From Streptomyces spiramyceticus (lineage in GTDB: Bacteria; Actinomycetota; Actinomycetes; Streptomycetales; Streptomycetaceae), in assembly GCF_028807635.1 (NCBI RefSeq), contig NZ_JARBAX010000001.1, positions 4,575,501 through 4,639,500 of the forward strand: a stretch of DNA of 64,000 bases, read 5' to 3'. The notes beneath the pieces were generated by a model that searched no databases, was not told the origin of the DNA, and saw only the letters and a program-made list of their open reading frames with translations. The translations under genes were made by a program, and so were the position numbers. Below are positions 33,710 to 41,914 of this stretch, in pieces; the stretch's first letter is position 1, and each line of letters opens with the position of its first letter.

Positions 33710-34717
33710 GTGAGATCCATATGGAACGGCGCCATCTCGTTCGGCCTGGTCAGCATCCCGATCAAGCTGGTCAACGCCACCGAGCACCACTCGGTCTCGT
33801 TCCGCCAGATCCACACGACCGACGGCGGCCGGATCCGTTACCGGAAGGTCTGCGAACTCGACGGTGACGAGGTTCCGCCGCCCGAGATCGGCAAGGGGTA
33901 CGAGGAGGCCGACGGCGCGATCATCCCCATTACCGACGACGACCTCGCCGCGCTCCCGCTGCCCACGGCCAAGACGATCGAAATCGTCGGCTTCGTGCCC
34001 GCTGCCGAGATCGACCCCCTCCAGATGGACGCGGCGTACTACCTCTCCGCGAGCGGCGTCCCCGCTGCCAAGCCGTACATCCTGCTGCGCGAGGCGCTCA
34101 AGCGCAGCGACAAGGTCGCCATCGCCAAGTTCGCCCTCCGCGGCCGCGAACGGCTCGGCATGCTGCGCGTAGTGGGCGACGTCATCGCCATGCACGGCCT
34201 GCTCTGGCCCGACGAGGTCCGCGAACCCGAGGGCGTCGCGCCGGAGACGAACGTGTCGGTCCGCGAGGCCGAACTCGACCTGGCGGACGCCCTGATGGAC
34301 ACGCTGGGCGGGGTCGACCTCGACTCGCTGCACGACGACTACCGGGAGGCGGTCGAGGAGCTGATCGCCGCGAAGGTCGAGGGCGGCGGGAGGGTCCCGG
34401 AGTCCGAAAAGGCGGCTGCCGGAGCGGGTGGCAAGGTCATCGACCTGATGGCCGCACTGGAGAACAGCGTCCGCGCGGCCAAGGAATCCCGGGGCGAGCG
34501 CGAGCCGGAGGCCGAGGTCAGGCCGATCAGGGGCCGCAAGAGGCAGCCGGCAGCGACCGGAACAGACGCAAAGAAATCAACGTCAACGACACAAAAGAAA
34601 TCAACAGCAGCAAAGAAGACAGCAGCGGCGAAGGAATCGACCACGGCAAAGAAGTCGACCGCAACGAAAAAGTCGACGGCAGCAAAGAAGACAACGAGGA
34701 AGCGCACATCCGCCTGA
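33710..34717 (+). CDS. ku: Ku protein, non-homologous end joining
   Basis: 335 aa. The Ku core spans residues 1-260: IWNGAISFGLVSIPIKLVNA, then RYRKVCELDGDEV, and YYLSASGVPAAKPYILLREA. It forms a ring dimer on double-strand ends and recruits LigD. The last 50 or so residues are a Lys/Ala/Thr-rich tail (KKSTAAKKTAAAKE), a known feature of some actinobacterial Ku proteins that adds DNA binding. The divergent start with the polymerase gene suggests shared control; Streptomyces carry several ku copies, and some act in spores. Confidence 0.95.
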   Translation: MRSIWNGAISFGLVSIPIKLVNATEHHSVSFRQIHTTDGGRIRYRKVCELDGDEVPPPEIGKGYEEADGAIIPITDDDLAALPLPTAKTIEIVGFVPAAEIDPLQMDAAYYLSASGVPAAKPYILLREALKRSDKVAIAKFALRGRERLGMLRVVGDVIAMHGLLWPDEVREPEGVAPETNVSVREAELDLADALMDTLGGVDLDSLHDDYREAVEELIAAKVEGGGRVPESEKAAAGAGGKVIDLMAALENSVRAAKESRGEREPEAEVRPIRGRKRQPAATGTDAKKSTSTTQKKSTAAKKTAAAKESTTAKKSTATKKSTAAKKTTRKRTSA

Positions 34718-34902
34718 CGGGCACGCGACCAGCGGCGACGGCACCCACGCCAACCACCCGCACCTCTCGCCCAGTTAGCAGCAAATAGCGCAACCTTTCA
34801 CACGCAAGACACCACTCCTTCCCGCCCCCTTCCTTTCCACCGGGTCCTCTTGGAACATTCTGTTCGGTTCCGTTTCCTCACACCCCAAGAGGGCCCACAG
34901 TC

Positions 34903-36963
34903 ATGCCTGAACTCAATCGGCGGCGCTTCCTCCAGATCGCCGGCGCGACCGCGGGATTCGCCGCCCTGTCGAGCAGCATCGACCGCGCCGCCGCCATCCC
35001 CGCCAGCCGCGTCTCCGGCACGATCCAGGACGTCGAGCACATCGTCGTACTGATGCAGGAGAACCGTTCCTTCGACCACTACTTCGGCGCGATGAAGGGC
35101 GTACGCGGCTTCGGCGACCCGCGCCCGGTGACGCTGCCCAGCGGAAAATCGGTCTGGCACCAGGCGGACGCCAACAAGAAGGAAACGCTCCCCTTCCACC
35201 CCACGGCCGACGACCTGGGAATGCAGTTCCTCCAGGGCCTCAACCACGACTGGGCGGGCGGCCACAAGGCGTACAACAACGGCAAGTACGACCAGTGGAT
35301 CCCGGCGAAAACGCCGACAACAATGGCGTACCTGACGCGCGAGGACATCCCCTTCCACTACGCCCTCGCCGACAAGTTCACCGTCTGCGACGCATACCAC
35401 TGCTCGTTCATCGGAGCCACAGACCCGAACCGCTACTACATGTGGACGGGCTACACGGGCAACGACGGCACAGGCGGCGGCCCCGTACTCGGCAACGAGG
35501 AGCTGGGCTACGGCTGGACGACGTACCCCGAGCGGCTGGAGCAGGCCGGCGTCTCCTGGAAGATCTACCAGGACACGGGCGACGGTCTGGACGCCGCGGG
35601 CCACTGGGGCTGGATCAGCGACGCGTACCGCGGCAACTACGGCGACAACTCGCTCCTCTACTTCAACAAGTACCGCAACGCCAAGCCCGGCGACCCGCTC
35701 TACGACAAGGCGCGCACCGGCACCAGCGTAAAGAACGGCGACGCCTACCTGGCCGACCTGAAGGCCGACGTACAGGCCAACACCCTGCCGAAGATCTCCT
35801 GGATAGCAGCGCCCGAGGCCTTCACCGAACACTCCAACTTCCCGTCCAACTACGGCGCGTGGTACATAGCCCAGGTGCTGGACGCCCTCACCTCCAACCC
35901 GGAGGTCTGGAGCAAGACGGCGCTGTTCATCACGTACGACGAGAACGACGGCTTCTTCGACCACGTAGTCCCGCCGTACCCGCCCGCGTCCTCGGCCCAG
36001 GGCCTGTCAACAGTGGACACGACGACGGAGCTCTACAAGGGCGGGTCGTCGTACGCGGCAGGCAACTACGGCCTGGGCCCGCGCGTCCCGATGCTCGTGG
36101 TCTCCCCCTGGAGCACCGGCGGCTACGTCTGCTCAGAGGTCTTCGACCACACGTCGATCATCCGCTTCATGGAAAACCGCTTCGGTGTACGCGAGCCGAA
36201 CATCTCCCCATGGCGACGGGCGATCTGCGGCGACCTGACCTCGGCCTTCGACTTCGCAACCACGGACGCCACCCCGGCCGAGCTCCCCGACACGGCGGCC
36301 TACGAGCCCCCGGACCACAACCGCCACCCGGACTACAGGCCGGTACCGCCGGCCACGGGCACGCTCCCGAAGCAGGAACCGGGCAGCCGCCCGGCGCGGC
36401 CACTCCCGTACGCCCCCTACGTAGACGCAGCGGTAAACATAAGTGACGGCCGAATAGCCCTGACCTTCAGCCCGGGCACGGCGGCAGGAGCGCAGTTCTA
36501 CGTAACGTCGGCAAATCGCACGGACGCCCCCTGGACGTACACCACGGAGGCGGGCAAGAAGCTAACCGACACCTGGAACTCGGCCTATTCAAAGGGCACA
36601 CACAACCTCACGGTCCACGGCCCGAACGGCTTCCTGCGCACGTTCAAGAGCCCGGCGAAAACGAAAACCCCAGAAGCCACGGCCCGCCACAACGCAACAA
36701 CAGGCAACCTGGACGTAACGCTGACGAACCCCACGACAGCGGACGCCCACCTCACCATCACCAACACCTACGGCGGCGAGCCCCAAACCTTCACGGTCCG
36801 CCCGTCCGCCACAGTCACCCACTCGGTGGACCTGCGCGCGACAAAGCGCTGGTACGACGTATCAATAACCACCGACACGAACACGACGTTCCTACGCCGC
36901 TTCGCGGGCCACGTGGAAACGGGCGCGGCGAGCGTAAGCGACCCGGCGCTCATCACCACCTGA
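34903..36963 (+). CDS. Tat-exported phosphocholine-specific phospholipase C
   Basis: 686 aa. The twin-arginine signal NRRRFLQIAGATAGFAALSS is followed by the AcpA/PLC phosphoesterase domain: HIVVLMQENRSFDHYFGAM with the metal site and the Thr/Ser/Asn nucleophile region, EHSNFPSNYGAWY, and FITYDENDGFFDHVVPP. Two C-terminal beta domains (DUF756) of about 90 residues each complete the usual architecture and length. It cleaves phosphatidylcholine or sphingomyelin head groups outside the cell, often under phosphate starvation. Folding before export fits the Tat signal. Confidence 0.93.
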   Translation: MPELNRRRFLQIAGATAGFAALSSSIDRAAAIPASRVSGTIQDVEHIVVLMQENRSFDHYFGAMKGVRGFGDPRPVTLPSGKSVWHQADANKKETLPFHPTADDLGMQFLQGLNHDWAGGHKAYNNGKYDQWIPAKTPTTMAYLTREDIPFHYALADKFTVCDAYHCSFIGATDPNRYYMWTGYTGNDGTGGGPVLGNEELGYGWTTYPERLEQAGVSWKIYQDTGDGLDAAGHWGWISDAYRGNYGDNSLLYFNKYRNAKPGDPLYDKARTGTSVKNGDAYLADLKADVQANTLPKISWIAAPEAFTEHSNFPSNYGAWYIAQVLDALTSNPEVWSKTALFITYDENDGFFDHVVPPYPPASSAQGLSTVDTTTELYKGGSSYAAGNYGLGPRVPMLVVSPWSTGGYVCSEVFDHTSIIRFMENRFGVREPNISPWRRAICGDLTSAFDFATTDATPAELPDTAAYEPPDHNRHPDYRPVPPATGTLPKQEPGSRPARPLPYAPYVDAAVNISDGRIALTFSPGTAAGAQFYVTSANRTDAPWTYTTEAGKKLTDTWNSAYSKGTHNLTVHGPNGFLRTFKSPAKTKTPEATARHNATTGNLDVTLTNPTTADAHLTITNTYGGEPQTFTVRPSATVTHSVDLRATKRWYDVSITTDTNTTFLRRFAGHVETGAASVSDPALITT

Positions 36964-36975
36964 GAAACACCAGAA

Positions 36976-37009
36976 CCGGGCCGCCCAATAACTCAAACGG
37001 GCGGCCCGG
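36976..37009 (+). terminator. Terminator after phospholipase C
   Basis: 11-bp perfect stem CCGGGCCGCCC / GGGCGGCCCGG with a 12-nt A-rich loop, 12 bp after the stop codon. Confidence 0.8.
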
Positions 37010-37110
37010 CCTCAAACGACGTAACAGACGGGCCGACATTTTCCACAGTCACTCGGACAGTGAAGGTCAGAACCGCAGTCATGCGTCTTCGCCCCAGTAG
37101 CGTGCTGTGG

Positions 37111-37752
37111 GTGATTGAGACCATCGTGTTCGACATCGGCGAGACCCTTGTCCGCGACGACCGCTACTGGGCTTCATGGGCCGACTGGCTCGGCGTCCCC
37201 AGACACACCATGTCTGCCCTGGTCGGAGCCGTAGCCGCGCAAGGCAGGGACAGCGCAGACGCGTTGCGCCTCGTAAAGCCCGGCATCGACGTCGCTGAGG
37301 CGTATCAGGCTCGCGAAGCGGCCGGCCGGGGTGAGCACCTCGACGAGTCCGACCTGTACCCCGATGTACGCCCTGCCCTCGCCGGACTCCGCAAGCAAGG
37401 CATTCGCGTCGTCATCGCCGGAAACCAGACCGCAAGGGCAGGCGAATTGCTACGCGGCCTGGACCTCCCGGCCGACCTGATCGTCACGTCCGCCGAATGG
37501 GGCATCGAGAAGCCCTCGCCGGAGTTCTTCGAGCGAGTCCTAGAAGTCGCCCAAGCCGAGCCGCACGAGACCGTGTACGTAGGGGACAACCCTGCGGAGG
37601 ACCTGTTCCCCGCCAGGACCGCAGGCTTGCGGGCGGCGCACATCCGCCGGGGACCGTGGGGCTACCTGTGGGCAGAGGACCCGACAGTCGTAGGGACGGC
37701 GGACTGGGCTATCGACAACCTCACCAAGCTGACTTCGATCACCGCCGACTGA
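37111..37752 (+). CDS. HAD-family hydrolase
   Basis: 213 aa from the GTG at 37111. IVFDIGETLV is motif I, with nucleophile Asp but Gly instead of the second Asp, as in the DIGET subgroup. VVIAGNQTARAGELL is motif II, EKPSPEFFERVL motif III and YVGDNPAEDLFPARTAG motif IV. Probably a phosphatase for a small metabolite. No ribosome site lies before the GTG; a TAGCGT box (37098-37103) 7 bp upstream would give a leaderless mRNA. Earlier in-frame starts from 37060 would add 17 unlikely residues. Confidence 0.82.
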   Translation: MIETIVFDIGETLVRDDRYWASWADWLGVPRHTMSALVGAVAAQGRDSADALRLVKPGIDVAEAYQAREAAGRGEHLDESDLYPDVRPALAGLRKQGIRVVIAGNQTARAGELLRGLDLPADLIVTSAEWGIEKPSPEFFERVLEVAQAEPHETVYVGDNPAEDLFPARTAGLRAAHIRRGPWGYLWAEDPTVVGTADWAIDNLTKLTSITAD

Positions 37753-37833
37753 GCATCACGCATGGCCCCGGGGGAGCGGCGGGCGCGCGCGTCGGTGACG
37801 CGGGCGCCCGCGCACGTACGGCTGCGTCTGAGC

Positions 37834-38298
37834 TCATCCGGCAGGGCCTCCGATTACGCAGAGCTCGGCCCAGACGGTCTTCCCGGAGGGAGGCCGCGGG
37901 TCGGCACCCCAGCGCACTGCCAGAGCCTCGACCAGAAGAAGCCCACGCCCGTGCTCCGCCGTCGACTCCGGCTTGAGCGGAACCGGCGGCCTTTCGCCCC
38001 CACAGTCGGCGACCTCGATACGGAGGGTGGTGGTCTCGCCCGGCTGTCGTGTGACCACGAGGCTCAGCAGAAAGTTACGACCGGGTACGCGACCATGCGT
38101 GACCGCGTTCGTGGCCAGCTCGGCAACGAGCAGCGCGGCAGTCTGCACAGTCTCGCTGTCCCTGGCCCACCCCCAGTCAGCCAGTTGCTGTACGGCGAGC
38201 AGCCGCGCGAGGCGGGCGCCGCGACGGGTGGAGCTGAGCTGCTGACTGAAACGAGCTGCCGGGACGCCGAGTTGAGGCGCCTGGATTTCCGACTTCAT
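37834..38298 (-). CDS. RsbW-like ATP-binding protein
   Basis: 154 aa from the ATG at 38298. GHKL fold: LLVAELATNAVTHG (N box), RIEVADCGG and GRGLLLVEALAVRWG (G boxes). Streptomyces have many such anti-sigma-factor-kinase-like proteins without DHp domains, frequently encoded opposite an XRE-DUF5753 regulator and a DUF397 protein, as here. In WhiJ-like systems these three cooperate in developmental regulation; the ATPase target is usually unknown. Confidence 0.86.
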   Translation of the reverse strand: MKSEIQAPQLGVPAARFSQQLSSTRRGARLARLLAVQQLADWGWARDSETVQTAALLVAELATNAVTHGRVPGRNFLLSLVVTRQPGETTTLRIEVADCGGERPPVPLKPESTAEHGRGLLLVEALAVRWGADPRPPSGKTVWAELCVIGGPAG

Positions 38299-38440
38299 GT
38301 GACAGAGCGTGGCCGGATGCCCGTACGCTGACCAGGGAAGCAGCCGGTACGCAGAGTGGGTGTACCGGTACGGTCGGTTGCCTGTCCGGGGTGGCGGTAG
38401 TAACCGGGCGGGCGGGTGCGCGGGTTGGGCGGTGGTCACG

Positions 38441-39319
38441 ATGACGGACGGAATTCATCAGAGGGACGCGGAGCGCCGCCCCGATCCGCCGGAGGACGCG
38501 GATGGCGCAGCGGATCTGAACCGGGCGGTGGGCAAGCAGCTCAAGCTGTTGCGGGAGCGGGCCGGTCTGACGCAGAAGGAGCTGGGCGACCGCCTGGGGT
38601 ACGGCGAGGACCTGATCTCGTCGCTGGAGCGCGGCCGCAGGACGCCACAGCCGGAGCTGCTGGACGCGGCCGACGAACTGCTGGGCGCGGGCGGCCTGTT
38701 GAAGGCGACGAAGGACGATGTTGCGCGGGCCAAGGCGCGGGCACGGGTGCGGCATCCGGCGTGGTTCCGGGATTACGCGCGGCTGGAGGCGGATGCCGTT
38801 GAGGTCAATGACTACAGCAGCCATGACATTCCCGGCCTGTTCCAGACCGAACGGCGGGCGCGGGCCCTGTACCAGATGCGTAAGCCCCTGCTGGACGAGG
38901 AGACGATCGAGCAGCGGGTGGCCTCTCGTATGGGCCGTCAAGAGATCCTGACCCGCTGGCCGTCTCCGATGGTCACAGCGGTAATGGAAGAGGCCGCGCT
39001 GCGGCGGCCGATCGGTGGGTGGGAAGTGCACAAGGAGCAGCTCGAACAGCTGCTCAGGCTGGGAAGGCTGCGCAGTGTCGAGCTCCAGGTCATGCCGATG
39101 GACAGAAGCGAGCACGCCGGTATGGGCGGGCCTTTCATCCTGTTGACGCCCAAAGCGAAGCCGCAGGTTGGCTACACGGAAGTCCAGAACCATACGCGTC
39201 TGGCGACGGATGCCGAGGAGGTCCGTATCCTGGCCGCACGCTACGGCAGTATCAGGGCTCAAGCACTCACTCCGCGAGAGTCCCTCGAACTGATCGAGAG
39301 GATGCAGGCAGACCGATGA
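38441..39319 (+). CDS. XRE-DUF5753 (WhiJ-like) regulator
   Basis: 292 aa. The helix-turn-helix is LRERAGLTQKELGDRLGYGE to ISSLERGRRTPQPELLDAA; DUF5753 then covers about residues 100-285 (ARLEADAVEVNDYSSHDIPGLF and MGGPFILLTPK). The ATG at 38441 was chosen where family homology begins. Such regulators act with an adjacent DUF397 protein, which relieves their repression. The stop overlaps the DUF397 start (ATGA), so the two are coupled. Confidence 0.92.
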   Translation: MTDGIHQRDAERRPDPPEDADGAADLNRAVGKQLKLLRERAGLTQKELGDRLGYGEDLISSLERGRRTPQPELLDAADELLGAGGLLKATKDDVARAKARARVRHPAWFRDYARLEADAVEVNDYSSHDIPGLFQTERRARALYQMRKPLLDEETIEQRVASRMGRQEILTRWPSPMVTAVMEEAALRRPIGGWEVHKEQLEQLLRLGRLRSVELQVMPMDRSEHAGMGGPFILLTPKAKPQVGYTEVQNHTRLATDAEEVRILAARYGSIRAQALTPRESLELIERMQADR

Positions 39320-39510
39320 GCACCGAGGGTTCCGCGCAACTCGCCTGGTTCAAGAGCAGTTACAGCGGCAACGAGGGTGGCGCGTGCCTGGAAGTGGCTG
39401 CCACAGCCGATGCCGTTCACGTGCGGGACTCCAAGGTACCGACGAGGTCACAACTCGCTTTCCGTCAGAAGGACTGGGCTGCATTCGTGGATTTCGCAGC
39501 CGGACGCTGA
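39316..39510 (+). CDS. DUF397 protein
   Basis: 64 aa, typical length. AWFKSSYSGNEGGACLEVA then VHVRDSKVP and a C-terminal WAAFVDFA are the family hallmarks. It is the small partner of the upstream XRE-DUF5753 regulator. The next stretch (39511-39794) holds no gene but contains the left attachment site of the island. Confidence 0.93.
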   Translation: MSTEGSAQLAWFKSSYSGNEGGACLEVAATADAVHVRDSKVPTRSQLAFRQKDWAAFVDFAAGR

Positions 39511-39653
39511 GCCGCTGAGGATGCTACGGACAGACAGGCCGCATCACCCTGCCTCGGTGACGGTCAGCCAATGACCTTGGCGATGGCGAGAGCGATCCGC
39601 TCGATCGCACTTCTGCAGGTCAACGGGTTGATCACGCTGATCCGGCTTCTGTG

Positions 39654-39694
39654 CCCCGGCAGGATTCGAACCTGCGCACACGGCTCCGGAGGCC
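39654..39694. other. Left attachment core (attL) of the tRNA-Arg island
   Basis: 41 bp identical to 45947-45987 in the tRNA-Arg gene (T arm through the anticodon stem). Weaker similarity continues about 45 bp to the left (39607-39653), matching sequence just past the tRNA 3' end. The rest of the tRNA is missing, as expected for the end left when an element integrates into a tRNA 3' half. Confidence 0.85.
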
Positions 39695-39794
39695 CCGTGT
39701 GTCTCATACGTTTCAGCAGGTCAGGCCCCTAGGGGCGGCCTGCGTCATCTCGCCGGTCCACGTATAGGCCTCAGCTCACGGATGGCAATGTTGG

Positions 39795-40292
39795 TCATCC
39801 GCTGGCATTGATGTGGGCGCAGGGGCCGCGTTGCTGGTAGCCGCCGGGTACGTCGGCACCTATGGCGGCCCAGAATCCCTTGGACTCGGTGAGGTGTCCG
39901 CCCAGGGTGTGCCATGCCAAGCCGGGGTGCTCGATCCGCAGCGCGGCGAGGCCGGCCGCAGCCAGACCACATCGCTGATACTCCGGCAGGGTGTGAGGCT
40001 GCTCGACCCACCCGAGTCGACAACGGCGGCAGAGTTGATAGTCGACGGCGAACACGAACTCGCCGTCCAGGTTGGCGGCGCGCTGACGCCAGCCGATCCG
40101 CTCTGCCGAGATGGTGTCCTGCCACGGGGTGCCTAACTCTGGCGCCGTCGGGCACCCGTGCCGCCGCCCCAGTCGCCCGCCGCTGATCCACTGCAGTACC
40201 TCGCGCCAAGGCTCCCGCCCAGACACCCGCCCTACTTCCTGGGCCTGACTAGCCAAGTGCTTCGCTGCTTTCCCGTCGTCGCCGATGGTCAT
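39795..40292 (-). CDS. GNAT-like acetyltransferase, probable
   Basis: 165 aa from the ATG at 40292. The C-terminal half (QRCGLAAAGLAALRIEHPGL, then WHTLGGHLTESKGFWAAIG) follows the pattern of GNAT motif A and B in a Streptomyces family found on integrative elements. The middle CRRCRLGWVEQP has a CxxC pair. The N-terminus is basic and poorly conserved in my reading. The substrate is unknown. First cargo gene inside the left att site, pointing outward. Confidence 0.58.
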   Translation of the reverse strand: MTIGDDGKAAKHLASQAQEVGRVSGREPWREVLQWISGGRLGRRHGCPTAPELGTPWQDTISAERIGWRQRAANLDGEFVFAVDYQLCRRCRLGWVEQPHTLPEYQRCGLAAAGLAALRIEHPGLAWHTLGGHLTESKGFWAAIGADVPGGYQQRGPCAHINASG

Positions 40293-40644
40293 GCCGCCAT
40301 CGTTCCCCGATCCGATGGAAGGGGAGCTCCGTTTGCCGGGCGAAGGCTGGGAATCTCCCCAGGACGCGCGCAGTCTGAGGATCCCCCGGACCACCGCTTT
40401 GGGAGAGCGGCGGGGGCAACGCGTGGGCTGGCTGCGAGAACGCTGCTACGGCTTGCTCCGACCTTCGTGGCTGCCAGGAACGCAGATTCCCCGTGGTTCC
40501 CCGCCTGTTCTGGCACGGGTTTGGCACGCCCGCCTGACCCCCTCTATGCGAACTACCGGCAGCCACGGCCGCTGAGGTCCGCTTGGCTGGTCATCCGTCC
40601 GCCTGAGGTCGTTGTCGATCGCCTGCGGTTGCGGTGGTTGCTGG

Positions 40645-40670
40645 ACTTCTCTGCTGTACAGCAGAGAAGT
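40645..40670. promoter_or_regulatory. 26-bp perfect palindrome
   Basis: ACTTCTCTGCTGT followed by its exact complement. It lies between the GNAT-like and DUF4234 genes, 27 bp beyond the stop of the latter. The gap 40293-40696 contains no gene I can support. Size and symmetry suggest an operator for a dimeric repressor (for example a GntR/KorSA-like protein of the element) rather than a terminator, as it has no loop or T run. Confidence 0.5.
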
Positions 40671-40696
40671 AAGGTCACGCGAACCTTGGGCAGAGG

Positions 40697-41371
40697 CTAT
40701 GGATGGGCGCTGCGAAGCGCATTGAGAACACCGTCCTCGGCCGAATGGAACTCTGGATAGATCCTGTCCGGGTCGGTGTGCAGACGGTAGTCCCATATGA
40801 TTCCGTAGATCCCGAGCGTGACGATGGCTAGGAAGAAGTGCAGGCCGAAGCTGCGATGCAGCTCTTCGTCGGGCTCGAAAGTCAGGGGGTACTTGACGAT
40901 CCCCAACTTCGTCCAGATCAAGCTTAGTTTCTCGTCGAAGTCTTGCTCCGTGGGCTGAATCTCCCACCAGAATCGCATCGTTCTGTAGGTGGCATAGCAC
41001 CCGTAGATTCCGAGCGTGATGAACGACAGGATGAGCGACAGACCGGCTTGGATGGGTTTGTGCTCGTCAGTGAAGCGCTCCTTCACAAAGCGTTGGAGAT
41101 CGTCAAGGTCTTCATGAGCCGCGCCGTACTGCTCGTTCAACTCTGCGTACTGGCGTGTCGCGTTGATGACCGCGCTGTAGTAATGCGCACGCCGTTCTCT
41201 GAAGAGGTCAGCGCGGTTCAATCGACGGTAGAAGACAATTATCGAGTAGATGCCGAGCGTTACCCATGAAAGGAGGAAGAAGTACAGGGCCCAGCTAACC
41301 AACCTCTGGTCCGTGAAGCGTCGCTCATGCACGTAACGATCGACCTGCTGAACTGCCTGGATCTGTTCCAT
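40697..41371 (-). CDS. DUF4234 membrane protein
   Basis: 224 aa from the ATG at 41371. Three hydrophobic segments each carry the DUF4234 motif TLGIY: LSWVTLGIYSIIVFYRRLNR, LSFITLGIYGCYATYRTMR and LAIVTLGIYGIIWDYRLH. A charged helical region of about 60 residues lies between the first and second. Membrane-localised; function unknown. It lies on the opposite strand to the NACHT gene, with 544 bp between their starts, and shares its lower GC, so a functional link is possible but unproven. Confidence 0.75.
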   Translation of the reverse strand: MEQIQAVQQVDRYVHERRFTDQRLVSWALYFFLLSWVTLGIYSIIVFYRRLNRADLFRERRAHYYSAVINATRQYAELNEQYGAAHEDLDDLQRFVKERFTDEHKPIQAGLSLILSFITLGIYGCYATYRTMRFWWEIQPTEQDFDEKLSLIWTKLGIVKYPLTFEPDEELHRSFGLHFFLAIVTLGIYGIIWDYRLHTDPDRIYPEFHSAEDGVLNALRSAHP

Positions 41372-41556
41372 GGTGGTCCACGTCCTCAAGCTGTCTGGAA
41401 CAGATGCGGAAGCCCGACTGGGCACGATGGCTCCGCACCCCTTCCCATCGTGCTCCTACCAGCCGCCGGACGCAGGGTGAGGTTGGTTCCCGTTCCGCAC
41501 TGCTATCCGCTGTACAACACGAAGACACCAGGCACGTTTCCACTGGTCACGGCGAT

Positions 41557-41583
41557 ACGAACGTGCGCACACGGCTCCGGAGG
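41557..41583. repeat. Third, degenerate tRNA-Arg att core
   Basis: CGAAC, one differing base, then TGCGCACACGGCTCCGGAGG matches the tRNA core. It divides the island into a left part (GNAT, DUF4234) and a right part (NACHT to integrase relic), as expected if two elements integrated in tandem. The rest of 41372-41914 holds no supported gene. Confidence 0.65.
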
Positions 41584-41914
41584 GCATGCGCTGAGCGATA
41601 GTGCTTGCGCCCTCTGAGCTGCGCAATATGCGAGTCAGGCGCTGGGGGTGGGCCCTTGCCACTCGCTGCTCACTCGCAAGAGTCAGTTGCACGCACGTGC
41701 AAGCCACGTGGCTGGTACTGGACACAGAACGACTTGGCACTGCCGGTCACAGGCAGTCACGGCCTCCGAGGACTGGGCCAACGGTGAGGACAAAAGAGCT
41801 ATAGGTGCGTTACCGCTCCTAACGGTCCCAAGGGAATGCGCACCGATCCACCAAAGAGGCCCTGACCGGCGCTACCGTGGTCTTCTGAGCGCGCGTGATC
41901 CGACTGGGGTAGTG

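Noticed and set aside
34718..34902. PHO box upstream of the phospholipase C gene
   Set aside because: GTTCGGTTCCGTTT near 34860 only loosely resembles the 11-bp PhoP repeats; too weak to call.
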